Origin: Takakia lepidozioides
Taxonomy: Eukaryota; Streptophyta; Takakiopsida; Takakiales; Takakiaceae
Reading direction: 5' to 3'
Assembly (NCBI GenBank): GCA_030704615.1
Contig: CM060731.1
Span: 73,822,756-73,886,755 of the forward strand
Length of the DNA: 64,000 nucleotides
Position 1 is the stretch's first letter. Each line of letters starts with the position of its first letter. Shown one piece after another: positions 1 to 10,241 of the stretch. The notes under the pieces are model-generated. The model was given only the letters and a program-made list of their open reading frames with translations. It searched no databases and was not told the DNA's origin. The translations under genes were made by a program, and so were the position numbers.

Positions 1-818
1 GTGCTAACATACTACCGGTATGCAATTCACCTGAAGACGCACGGATTCATAAGGAATGACAAACAGGAGAAGTACATGTCCAGTTCTGTGCTTGCGGCAC
101 GCGATATCCCAGCTTGCAATGTCACTCTTCCGTTCCATCCTGGGCAACCAGCCTATGTTCTAAGCACCAATCACCCAAACACAATTTACATTGTTTACAA
201 CCCCGGATGCGAATGGGCTTCTTGCACTTGCCCATGGGCAATGAAGGGCAATTTGTGCAAGCATCAAGTCCGAGTCATGAAGTTGCTTCATCCACACTTG
301 CAGGATGGACTCATAGTGCGCGCTTGTGGCACGGTGTTGGGAACCATTCATGGAGGATTGCATAATGTGTTTAGGGTTCATGCAAGTGTTGGCGACGAAG
401 AGGTTTTGGGAAATGCAACAGAGGGCCCTTCCACAGATGACTTCCCCTATGATGCGGAGCCTGTCCTCATACCATCCTCCATGGATGAAGAATTTGCAGA
501 CATACTTCGCATTGTTGGGGACGACAAATACCTGCAGAAACATGTGTTGTCTTCTCTTCGTATCTGTAGGGGGGAGTTTGTTGATATTCTCGCCAAGAAT
601 GTTGCAGGAATGTTGCACCCTACGGCAGCAAAGAGCTTCCGTCTTGTACATGACAACAATATATGTCGCTGAAAAGGAAACGGGATTTCGTTGAGGCATG
701 GAAAACGCGACCCAGGGTCTTACGCAAAACAGGGAAGAGGGTTGGTGCCCCAACACCTGCAGCACACATATACTCCACAATCCGGAGAGTCGCAGACCGT
801 ATACCAGTTTTAAAGTAG
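1..818 (+). pseudogene. SWIM zinc-finger protein, 3' part, frameshifted near its end
   Basis: An open frame enters from the left edge and stops at 670-672. Residues 75-88 counted from base 1 show the SWIM signature CxC-x8-CxH (C75, C77, C86, H88), a zinc-binding DNA/protein interaction module typical of MULE/FAR1-type transposases and their domesticated relatives. The frame stops in 'NNICR', but the frame one base earlier (from about 655) carries on with a very basic, protein-like tail (SLKRKRDFVEAW...) to TAG at 816-818, so I infer a small frameshift near 655-670. An AATAAA box follows at 862-867. The 5' part, where a transposase core would lie, is outside the window. The gene converges on the C48-type gene to the right. 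SWIM identity is good; transposase origin is inferred; a host SWIM protein is possible. Confidence 0.7.
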
Positions 819-861
819 AGTAGGAAATGTAAGAAATGGTACAGTATCATTCTCCCCATGA

Positions 862-867
862 AATAAA
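862..867 (+). terminator. Candidate polyadenylation signal AATAAA
   Basis: AATAAA lies 44 bases after the frameshift-corrected stop of the SWIM gene, the usual place for a plant near-upstream element. It is a single hexamer in a moderately AT-rich stretch, so chance is possible. Confidence 0.35.
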
Positions 868-935
868 ATTTCGGCGGTACGATTGCATGTGCACCAGACG
901 TCCAACCTGCCTACCAACCAGCCTGGTAAACTAGT

Positions 936-1067
936 CTTCTGGCGTCTGAACCAGTCTGCTCAATCAATCTTCTACCGTCTGATCCAGTCTGCTCAACCAG
1001 TCTTCTGGTGTCTGAACCAGTCTGCTCAACCACTCTTCTGGTATCTGAACCAGTCTACTGTACCAGG
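936..1067 (+). repeat. 33-bp tandem repeat, four copies
   Basis: Four successive 33-base units begin at 936, 969, 1002 and 1035. Each starts CTTCT and contains TCTG(A/T)(A/T)CCAGTCT; internal divergence is about 10-20 percent. They are a locally ordered form of the AGTCTG motif. The plus frame reads them as an 11-residue FWxLNQSAQ repeat, which I take to be fortuitous. Confidence 0.75.
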
Positions 1068-1731
1068 CTGGGACTCAGTCTTCAAACAGTCTGCTGAGCC
1101 AGCCTTCTCAGTCTCCCGGTTCTGAACGTGCCTGCACCTGGCTGACCAGTGAGCCTCATGCGGTCTGCCCATCAGACTAGCCATTCTCAGCACGGTGGAC
1201 TCTCATTACTCTGCTGACCAGACTTGGCAGTCTACTGGCCAATGCCATCCGCCTGTACTATACCACTCCGGTGACTCTCGACAGTCTGCTCACCAGTGCA
1301 AACTCATGGTTCCCAATCACATCTGCCAATCTGCCGGACTCGTCCCAACTCCTCAATCTGTCGGACTCTCGTCAGTCTGGCGACATTGCCATCTGTGTGC
1401 TCACAAGCCTAGGCATACCCTCTTCCCGTACTCTGGCAGTCTGCTGACTCTCGGCTGTTTGCTGACCAGTGGACTCCCTTGGTATGTTAAATAAAACGAT
1501 TGTGTGTGCAAAGGTAAGTCCGCTTAACAACATGCAGTGAATTGGTCACAAATCTACAACGACTACTCCACACTGCACTCATATGCGACCAATAGGATGT
1601 GTATACAAAGTCATATTTTATTTCGTTGCAAATGCTCAAAAGCATACTTACATGACAAATGCGTCTTATGGTGCACCTCTAACCTCGGACCCAGATGGAT
1701 ATCTATGAGGATACTGCTTTCTCAGCAGCAC
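1068..1731. other. No gene seen between the converging SWIM and C48 genes
   Basis: AGTCTG motifs continue to about 1450. The rest contains no recognisable coding sequence. The 3' ends of both convergent genes point into this stretch. Confidence 0.5.
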
Positions 1732-2126
1732 TTAAACCAGTGAAGATGTACTTAAGACACTGCATCCGTTGGTCAAGTGCAAACTTGAACGTAAACCAGT
1801 GTTTCGTGAAAGGTACTCCTCTCTCTGCCCTTTTAGAAGAGGTTCGAGTATGCCCAGTTTGTAGCCATTCATAATATCCTTAGATGAAGGACATGACATA
1901 AAACCCGCATTCCCAGCTGAATGGCTGTTGGGGCACTTCAAGCTGGTTGAACTGAAATGCCCTAACCTCCTCCCAACCCGGTGAATCAACACTGTAGCCT
2001 AAACACTCCGCATGCAGCTTCCGTATCCATGACAAAACATATGGGCAACCATGCAAAGACTCGATGGAGTTCATGTGAGTGTAGCAGCCTTTCCGTACGT
2101 CGATGACAACAACACTCCAGTGCGCC
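1732..2126 (-). other. C48 (Ulp1-like) catalytic exon
   Basis: After the acceptor at 2128-2127 the exon reads AHWSVVVID, the His block of C48 peptidases, and later PQQPFSWECGFYV, matching the Q...(D/E)CG Cys-nucleophile block. Counting 17 residues from the catalytic His, where yeast Ulp1 has Asp, gives Asn (HMNS). The frame hits TAA at 1882-1880 nine codons after the Cys, but the next frame continues KDIMNGYKLGILEPLLKG for many codons, so a one-base shift has occurred there. The start of the domain is in the preceding exon (DCHHIIVPIVEE). Confidence 0.8.
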
Positions 2127-3752
2127 CTGCAAGACGAATCTCATGAGTCTCACGGCAGCAGACCACTCAGCAAATTGTTTGATCCTGCTCAGAGGCTTGC
2201 GAAGTATCTCTCTTGCATACTCTAGCCTCTGCAATTGGGCCCACCAATTGCCTCTCCAGCAGACTCTACAGACTCCCACACTGCACGGGTCCCACTACAC
2301 TCAGCCGACTCGGCAGAGTCACGACTCAGCAGACTCAGAAGACTCATCACCCAGCAGACTCGGCATAATGAGCAGACTCAGCAGACTCGGCAGATTGAGC
2401 AGACTCAGGGCTGAGTGGGCAGACCGAGCAGACTGTCCTCATTCAAAAAACTGGGCAGATTTGCTAGACTGAGCAGGAGAGAGGCAGGTGTGAACGTAGT
2501 GACGTCATTCAAAAGACTGGCCCGACAAAACAGACTGGGTATGCGAGATCTTACTCCTCCACAATCGGAACGATTATATGATGGCAGTCTTTTATGTCTT
2601 TGCCGAGCCGAGGGACGCTCCAGCAAGAATGCAGATACTCCACTAGCCTTTCCCGTGGCCCGTCCCAATGTGTCATCATACGAGACCACGTTGAGGCTGG
2701 CAGAAGAGCAACAGTACTTGAGTACTTGTCTTCGACCGTCTTCTCATAAAAACGACACCACAGCTCCAGCATTCTATCTGTGCACTCCGACTCCACCGTC
2801 TCAAGTGGCTTCAAGTCCGGAGGCCCGATGGAGCACTCATACCGGGGGTCGCCTTCATAAAAGTGAACCATGCAATTGTCGGCCGCGACATTCCATCGCA
2901 GGGCCGTGGCAAAACAAGAACCCAACCTGTACACAGACCACGGCCTTGTGTGAAAACCCATGTACGCAACGGTCTGAGCGGACTGACTCCATTCAACAGA
3001 CTACCCATACCGAGCGGACTGAGCGGACTCGCCAGACTCACCAGGCCGAGCGGACTGAGCATACTCACACTTCTGAGTAGACTGGAGTGACCAGACTCAG
3101 CAGACTGGGAGGACTACTCACTGGTGCATTTCTTGCTGAAGAACCACTTCCTTGTCCGTATCCAATGCCATTTTTGCGGTCCTTGTTCATGAAGACAACG
3201 GACTTGCCTTTCTTCGCAGGTTTCATGGCAACAGGACCCTCCCGAATTTCCTGAGTCTACTCCACGACAGTCCGCTTCTTCGCTCTACTTGTGCCTAGGG
3301 ATTCGGCGACTACTGTGGCCGGGTTCGATTCAGCAGACTGACGAAGTGATGCGGTCCTGCTTCGCAAGACGACCGTGTCTGCAGGCTTGTTTACATTTGC
3401 AGAACCTATATTGGCAGCCTCATGGGACGCATGCGTTGAACTAATCCGTGCATCTGTTGGCGTTGTAAGTAAGTCACCTTTTCTGGTTGTGGAGCCAACG
3501 TGAGCAACATTGGCGGGTTGTGGAATTGCCTGGGAGGGAAACGGTATCCTCAAGTCCAGTAGGTACAACAGATCCTGTCAATACACAGAAATTGAACATA
3601 AATCTGAAATCACAGAGGTGGAAGACGGCAGGGCACAACCTGTACGGCGTCATTGGAAGGAAGCGACTGGGCAGACTGTTCCCCTGCTTGAACGTCAGTC
3701 AGTCTGTGTTCCTCAGAGCGGTTAGCCTGGTGCTCAATCTACTTGCCGCTAT

Positions 3753-4040
3753 GGTCAGTCTGCTGTCGAGTCTGGTGGATACTCTCGTGTGCGGGGGGAA
3801 CGGCATGTTGGCCCTTAGTTTGTCCATGTTCGGCATCGGTCTGCTGCTCAGTGTCCTCAGTCTGACCAATCTGATGCTCAGTCTGCTCACCGCTCTGGTC
3901 AGTCTGTTGTCGAGTCTGGTGGACACTCTTGTGGGCGGGGCAAACGGCATGTTGACCCTCCTTCAGAGGGCCTGTTCAGCGTCAGTCTAATGCTCATTGT
4001 CCTCAGTCTGGTCAGTCTGGTGCTCAGTCTGCTTTTTGCT
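3753..4040 (-). repeat. 144-bp tandem coding repeat, about two copies
   Basis: The segment starting GGTCAGTCTG at 3753 recurs at 3897, a period of 144 bases or 48 codons. On the minus strand it encodes HQTRQQTDQ-like Gln/Thr-rich sequence. Between the first and second copies the matching block GCTCA(G/T)TGTCCT recurs after 146 bases (3846 and 3992), so the second copy carries a 2-base excess that breaks the minus-strand frame. Confidence 0.65.
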
Positions 4041-7000
4041 TTGGTCAGTTTGGTGGTCGGTTTGCTCTTGCAGGGAGGAGATCAATCTATCAACTTGCAA
4101 GTCAACTGTGTCTTCAGGGTCTGATGGAGAAAAAGCTTGACTACCGCCGACATCTAAATTATCCGCAGCAACTACATCGTCTAGTTCTTCAGTAAGGTCA
4201 ATGATACGGGGTTGAGTTCCCATATTGCGATCAATCACATAACAATCATCTATAGCTTTTGCAAGCAAACGAACCAAAACCGGGCTGAGCTGAATGGAAA
4301 TAGTTGGCAGGCCATGGGTCACTGGAGAAGAATGGTTTATCGGTGCCCGGCTTATATCCTCAAACGATGCGCCAATATGTGAAGATGGCCCGGCGGGAAA
4401 AGAAGACTCCGTCAATGCACTGATAGAACTCCGCACAAATTCAGAGACAGGGTCCCGTTGAGGCCAGTGCAGCCGACTCTGTTCAACGAGCCAGGATCCA
4501 GACTGCTGGACAGGAAGTGTAGTTGGGTCCTCCGAGTCAGTGTGGTCGTGAATCTGCTAGACAGTCTGCAGGGCACTGTCATTGTGATGACTACTTTCAA
4601 TCTGCTGGACGGACTGCTCAATGGTATGCTGCACAGTCTGTTGGTGCACAACCAGGTCATCCATTTGTAGCTCGGTCTGCTCATTGGTATGCTGGACGGT
4701 CTGCTTGACAGTGACGTCATCGGTATGCTGCACGGTCTGGTGTAGAGGCAGTCCTTCAGTCTGCTCGCCGGTTTTCTCATGAGTCTCCTCGTCCTCGGTG
4801 TGGCCTGTAGTGCGCCCACTCTCCTGAACAGTGGCTGGGATAGTGTTGACAGTCTGTCCATGCTCTTTTTGTTGCAGTGGGTCAGTCTGCTGAGCAATGG
4901 CGTTGTCAGCAGTCTGCTGAACGGTGTCATGGAGTTCATGTAACGCCAGCACAACATCTCGTGCACCTCTGGCAAGGGAATCGAAAGCACACTGCACGTG
5001 CTCATCTAAATCGGACATTCCTGAAACAAATGAGTTGGACAAAGTAAGTCTGACATGATGGTGAAAGAAAAGACCATGAACTTCACAACGGTCCAGAAGA
5101 AGGCGGCATTACCTTCTAGGAGGTTGCCAATGAGACCAATATCTTGGATTTGGTGTCCCAAGCATGCTCCATCGAGATGGCAAATCGCTGGCATGCGGTT
5201 TTCAAATGGGGAGCCGCACCATAGGACTTTGAACACATCTGGTCTGTTCAACACAATATCGAACATTGCTCGCTCAATTACCGCAGCAAACCATTGCAAC
5301 GCCTCATCCACAACACTCTTCTTACCCGCATCCGAATCTGAATGAAACAAATACTTCCTCAAACTTTGCAGGTCCTTTACCAATTTACTGTATGAACGGA
5401 AATTGCCGAACTGCATCCATCGATGGTGAAGGAAAGAATTAGCAATGCGATCAAAGTATTTTTCAGTAATTCCAAGCAAGTGCTTTCCCCGCACCCCAAA
5501 GGTGGGATGTGCCATGGGCATATGTCTGAGTTCCTGAGGCCATGGGTCATCCATGAGGATTAATTGGACAAGCAGTGGTGGGGCATTTTGGACCTTCGTG
5601 GCTGTTAGGGCCACAAAATGTGCGCTTTCGAGGACTTCATTCGCTTCTGCCAAAGTAAATTCCATGGAATAATGAAAGGGAACAAAAGGCCACCGGCCGT
5701 CCGTGACAATGCGATGGAGCTCATTATACCAATCCACATTGGCATTGACTTCCCCCACCCTCAGACGGGCAAGTGTCAGGTCCACAGCTTCGGGATCAAT
5801 GAGCGGCAATGGCGAGCGCCAAACTCCAAAAAGTCCCTTGGTGGTCGTGACAATGTGAGTCTGCTGGCTGGGAGTCCACAGGACAGCAGTGTGGTGGATG
5901 GGCGTCTTCTGGGTGGCAGTTTACTGGTTGGGAGTCTCCTGAATAGCAGTCTGCGGGCTGGGAGTATGCAAAGCAGTCTGCTAGATGGGAGTATGCTGGA
6001 CGAGAGTCTGGTACATGGGAGTGTGCTGGACAAGACTGCGCTGACTGTGAGTCTGGTGGGAAAGAGTCTGCTGGATGCCAGATTGGGTGAGGTCTGTGTC
6101 CACCGAGTCTGCAGTGAGTATGGTGTTGACCGGGGAGTTGGCGCGTGCTTTGTCTGCAGAGTCCAGTGCTGCTATGGCGTCTGCTGAGCCAGGGTACTTA
6201 AACAAGATGTACTCCCGCACCCGCTCCACTTCCCGGCGCACCGCATTCACTACTAAAGGAGGGTCGGAGCTCACCGTCCGCCAAGCACACAAGGCCTCCC
6301 GAATACTGGCTCGTTCATCCTGGTATATGACAGAAAACCCAAAAACTCAGCATCGGACTCACTAGCAGCAGACTCACCAGCATCGTGGCACAGAACAAAT
6401 GAACCAGCGGACTCCAAGGACTGACAAGCAAGTCCACAAGCAGGGGACTGACTAGCAAGTCCACAAGCAGACTGACGCAGCAGACCGAGCAGGTAGACTG
6501 AACCAGCAGACTCTATGACAACAGACACCAACTGTGGGGACAGACTGGGCATTACCTCGTCGTCGTCGTTGACACAAATGTCCTCCTCATCTTCAAGGGA
6601 GCTCAACCAATTTTCCTCCGCTGCTCGGATGGTTCTGCTAAGCTGTCCGGACTAGGCAAAACTGTAGAAAAAACGGAAGAAGTCTGCATCGTCCACTGGT
6701 GGGCACACCGATGGGAGAAGCCCAAATGGTATGAGGCACAATGTGCCAGAACAGACTCCACTGGTAGTCTCTTTCGACTGGACTTCGTCCACGTGAACCC
6801 TCGACTGGTAAGGCAAGACAATGTCGACGGGAGATGAGACACCTCCCAGACCTGCGAATTCATCATTCCGAATGATGTTTGCAGACGGCTCAGCAGACTG
6901 GCTCTCACTCAAAGTACTGATGGTCTGCATCTGCTGCGTAGACCGTCTCCCTGGCACAGCCCGTGACACTTCCCGACTGCCTTGAGGACGAGTCTGATGT

Positions 7001-7539
7001 TGAGATTTCGCCCTCGCCTCCCGAGCAGACCTTGCAGCCTTTTCTCTTTCCTTCTTCTGGGCCCCATCACTAAGTTTCCTTTTTCTGGGACCCACAGGCG
7101 ATGGCAATGTCAGATCATGCACATCTTGCATTGAAACATCCGAACCCATCCCATACCGTGCGCGCACCTCCGCCAAAGTGCGGGCCTTTGGGTTTGCGCC
7201 ACGGAGTCTGGCGGTGGCCGCATTCACCACCCTCATTGAACTTTGAACTGGCCACGACTTGAAGCCAAGTGGGATATAGCGCTTGTTTTTGCAACCCGTG
7301 TCAACACAATGGCGGTTTAGCTGCACTTTGTCCTTGATAATTTCACTACAGAAGGGACAGTGGAGCTTATCCTTCTGCCAGTTGGAGTCTGCAGGCTTGA
7401 TTGCGCGGAGGTCTAAGAATGCTTCGACTATTTTCACATCATACTCCTCAGGTGAGTACCAGTACCTTCGCTCCTTTAGCCTGGACTTGTGCATGAAATG
7501 CAACCAGTCTGCTCCACCCTTTGCACAAACATCCTCCAT

Positions 7540-9094
7540 GGCTGCAGAATCATACAAGAGATGCAGCGGCAATGAGCGACAGACAGACTAAGAATAAGAA
7601 AGCAGAGAAGAGCGGAAAAGAGAAAGAAACCAAAGCACAAAGTACAAAGAGGAAAGCTCACCGGGCAACAAGCGACGGTTGTTGCGACGATTCGGTGCTC
7701 ATGGGACTGTCCGCGCCTCGAAAAACTAACATGCGCAAAGGAAAGCGGGCTCGCACCAATGGGAGGTGGACAAGCCCTAAACGAAACAGTGCGAAAGAAG
7801 TCCAGCGGGAAGTAGACCCTACATGTGCGGAGTGACGTGGCGAGATTTCACTGGCGCCCCTTTTTGGCCGCCAACGCATTAAATAGTTGCAGACCCCTGA
7901 CACGTGCTGGTGGTATGCCACTGCACAGACAGTCCAGCAGACGGGATGAATGGGACTATCGTCAGTCTGCCGTCGTCGCATTCATCAAGTCCAGCAGACT
8001 TACTCCTGATGACAAAGATGGCCGAGCAGACCCAGTACCCTCCACAACAGACTCATATGCCACCGCAATGACAGACTGACGACTGAGGTTAAGCGAACTG
8101 ACGAAGAGACTAAGGCGAGTGCGGAGTCTGGTGCGGAGTCTGATGACGTGCTGCGACGTGATTGGGCCTCCTTACCGCCGTCGCTGCATTTATTGCGTCC
8201 AGCAGACTTAAACCTAATGACATAACGGCCGAACAGACCCACTGCAAACAAACTTGTGCAACAACAGACTCGTATGCCACTGCACGGACAGTCCAGCAGA
8301 CGGAAGGTTCAACAGACTGACGAAGAGACTGGCGCAGAGTAATTTGCGCGACAACAGACTGATTTCTAACAGACTAATATCCTAAAAGACAAAGTATCCC
8401 CTAGGCGGCCGGGTGATCCGGGAGTAAACTGTAAACCGCGTCCAGCAGACTTACACGTGATAATAATCACGGCTCAACAGACCCAGCGCAAACAGACTTG
8501 CGCCACAGTAGACTGACTTTGTGACAGTCCAACTGACTGATATCAGAAGAGACGGACAGACCAGCAGTCCGACGGCTCAGCAGACTCACGACAATGCGGA
8601 TAATTAAAAGGTAGTAGTTAAATGGACTCATATCCGAAGAGACGGACTTCCAGCTGACCAACGGTTCAACAGACTGACGAGAGAAGAGACTTCGGGGATA
8701 TGACGAGATAAGACACTTCGGAATTTGGCAGGCAGTGACGGCCCAGTAGTCCAGTGAAGAACAGACTCACGCCACACCAGACTTGTATCCTTACAGACCA
8801 ACAATCCAGCAGACCAGACAGATATCCCATCAGAACCACGCTTGGCGTCGCCGTCATGCCGTGGTTACATTTCATCCGTCCAGCAGACTTGCATATGCCC
8901 ATACTCATGGCACAACACACTGCTTAGAGAAAGTACTGACAAAGACGCAGTCGAAGAGCCTGTTGATCCACGCGCATTTGCAGTCATAAGGACCTCGAAC
9001 ATCCACAAGCAACGTGAATCCACATCTCTCAGGCTACGTCTCTTTTCCCATTGTCCAGTTTTCAAAGAGACGGTAGTGGTTGAGATGTGATGTT
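7540..9094. other. No gene seen; CAGACT blocks upstream of the C48-type gene
   Basis: This is the 5' flank of the C48-type gene. It carries dense GCAGACT motifs, often as CCAGCAGACTTA at about 7990, 8200, 8446 and 8880, i.e. a longer repeated phrase. No convincing coding frame is present. Promoter elements cannot be assigned. Confidence 0.5.
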
Positions 9095-9619
9095 TCAGGA
9101 GGTGAATCTGGATGTTTGAGGACCTTTGGACTGGATCCTGTTCCGTTCACACTCTCCGCAGTTCTCAGACATGTGGTGATAGAGACGTCCTCCCCTGAAC
9201 AGTCTCATTGGTGGACATAAATTCTGCAATGTATACACGCCCCCACGTGCATATGCTTCCGCGATTTCCGCTATCGTGTTACCAATGGTTTCCTGCTCCA
9301 TACGAAGGACCTCGGACTCGGAGACACACCATAAACCGTAAACGCATGCAATTTTTCCACATATCGTCCTAAAAAATAAGCACGTCAACACAAAATGAAG
9401 GCGAAAATAGTGGAAGCATATGCACGATGGTGGCTGTAGAGCTCCGCCAGCCCTCTCATGTTCAGGCACACCCTTCATCGTCATTAAAATCGCCATAAAC
9501 AAGAACAACAGCCGCATGCGTGCAAAGTCACCTCCGCAACATTGGACAACAAAGAGCCGCAAGAACGAGACAACAAGAACGAGTGGGTGAGTTCGTGGCA
9601 GGGTGTTACGATCTTCCAT
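9095..9619 (-). CDS. Hypothetical protein, 174 codons, possibly with an intron
   Basis: The ATG at 9619-9617 opens a 174-codon frame to 9095. The N-terminus is hydrophobic (about residues 13-28 and 35-50), resembling a signal anchor. The C-terminal ~85 residues after FRTICGKIACVYG look more protein-like, being rich in charged residues and holding a CGEC pair. A CTTATTTTTTAG acceptor-like stretch just before that part suggests the frame may be two exons. It shares strand and neighbourhood with the C48-type gene and could be another gene of the same element. I do not recognise the family. Confidence 0.35.
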   Translation of the reverse strand: MEDRNTLPRTHPLVLVVSFLRLFVVQCCGGDFARMRLLFLFMAILMTMKGVPEHERAGGALQPPSCICFHYFRLHFVLTCLFFRTICGKIACVYGLWCVSESEVLRMEQETIGNTIAEIAEAYARGGVYTLQNLCPPMRLFRGGRLYHHMSENCGECERNRIQSKGPQTSRFTS

Positions 9620-9947
9620 GCCCTAAACATGGATGGCACGGATGGGTTTCTCAGAATGGACGATCCAGATCCTTCGGCCGGCGCGGACTGGCAGACTGGG
9701 GCAGCAGACGGGCACAACGGACTGTTGGGTGGACTTGCCGGGACTGGCACAACGGACTGGCGTGCACAGTAGACTGGCGGTTTGGCGGACTGAGCTCACG
9801 GGCAGCGGACAGGCGGGCGGACTGGCCGCGCCGGACTGTGGGCGCGGTGGAGCGCGGGCGTGCGCCATAACGTCCCAATTATTGTAAAATGAGAGGCAAG
9901 AGCTTTCCAGTGGTATCTTTATATTTTAAAATGGTTATAATCCCAAG

Positions 9948-10241
9948 TTACAATGAACAAGGTTCACCATGCACCACAATAGGAACATGGTGCGTCAAAA
10001 TAGGATCAGGATATAGGACTTGCACCCTAATTTCGAGTTGAAATTCTGGTTTCGGTTTAGTAGTTTTGTTGCCTGTGACTGAATAATTGACAATATAAAC
10101 ATTAAAGTTGGGGGGCATGGCCTTGGTCAGTACGAGCATGCCTTTGGGGACCCACAGCAACTGTCCAGCCCTGTCCAGGGACCAACTCGGAGGGTTGAGA
10201 AGAGAGCGTACGCTGTCAGTCTGCAGTCGGTAGTATCTCAT
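9948..10241 (-). CDS. Small hypothetical protein, 97 aa
   Basis: The ATG at 10241-10239 opens a 97-codon frame with balanced composition: an aromatic N-terminus (MRYYRLQTDSV), LLWVPKGMLVL, then a beta-like segment (FQLEIRVQVLYPDP). Two CAGACT/AGTCTG motifs sit at its very start. No known family. It could be the last exon or a fragment of a longer gene; chance is not excluded at this length. Confidence 0.35.
   Translation of the reverse strand: MRYYRLQTDSVRSLLNPPSWSLDRAGQLLWVPKGMLVLTKAMPPNFNVYIVNYSVTGNKTTKPKPEFQLEIRVQVLYPDPILTHHVPIVVHGEPCSL

Larger units (their letters stand above)
1732..7539 (-). pseudogene. Decayed multi-exon gene ending in a C48/Ulp1-like protease
   Basis: Likely ATG at 7539-7537. 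Exon 1 (7539-6556) has a CxxC-x(n)-H-x4-C zinc-finger-like patch (CPFC ... HCVDTGC) and a basic stretch (RKRKLSDGAQKKEREK). The intron at 6555-6320 (GTAATG...CAG) joins DDDE to DERAS. Exon 2 is 6319-5113. The intron at 5112-5021 (GTAATG...TTTCAG) joins LLEG to MSDLDEH. Exon 3 runs from 5020 to about 3990 and is Q/T-rich. Further pieces lie at about 3577-3125 and about 2960-2555. The intron at 2554-2127 (GTAAGA...TTGCAG) joins IVPIVEE to AHWSVVVID, the C48 histidine block; the cysteine block is in the last exon. In-frame stops occur at 6652 (TAG), 5981 (TAG), 5921 (TAA), 4557 (TAG) and 3257 (TAG), with frameshifts near 3960-3990 and 1880. C48 proteases deconjugate SUMO-like modifiers and are carried by several plant transposons. 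The middle exons match nothing I know. Confidence 0.72.
884..9850. repeat. Dispersed CAGACT/AGTCTG motif swarm
   Basis: The hexamer CAGACT or its complement AGTCTG, usually extended to GCAGACT or CAGTCTGCTG, recurs dozens of times in dense blocks at about 0.9-1.5, 2.2-3.1, 3.7-4.1, 4.5-4.9, 5.8-6.1, 6.3-6.5, 7.9-8.9 and 9.65-9.85 kb, with few strays elsewhere (one at about 10.2 kb). Orientation flips between blocks. It falls in introns, in exons (read there as Gln-Thr) and outside genes, so no protein can explain it. Spacing is irregular, commonly 9-35 bases, unlike a simple satellite. Every CAG/CTG in it is also a plant CHG methylation site. Candidate explanations are transposase binding sites or replication-slippage expansion inside a mobile element. 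Confidence 0.8.

Noticed and set aside
160-780. Minus-strand open frame of 206 codons
   Set aside because: It lies antisense to the SWIM gene, whose CxC/CxH motif shows the true strand.
2415-3080. Plus-strand open frame of 221 codons rich in Arg/Thr/Gln
   Set aside because: It is the complement of the CAGACT blocks and of the minus-strand C48-type exon at 2555-2961, whose splice junction and C48 homology are convincing.
4412-5005. Minus-strand frame rich in Ser/Arg/Leu (SRLST-type repeats)
   Set aside because: It is the alternative frame of the Q/T-rich exon that splice junctions place in another frame; the repetitive DNA keeps all frames open.
884-9850. CRISPR-like array or SMAD/auxin-type response element cluster
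   Set aside because: Spacing is irregular and there are no repeat-spacer units. AGTCTG is not a known plant response element and lies in exons and introns alike.
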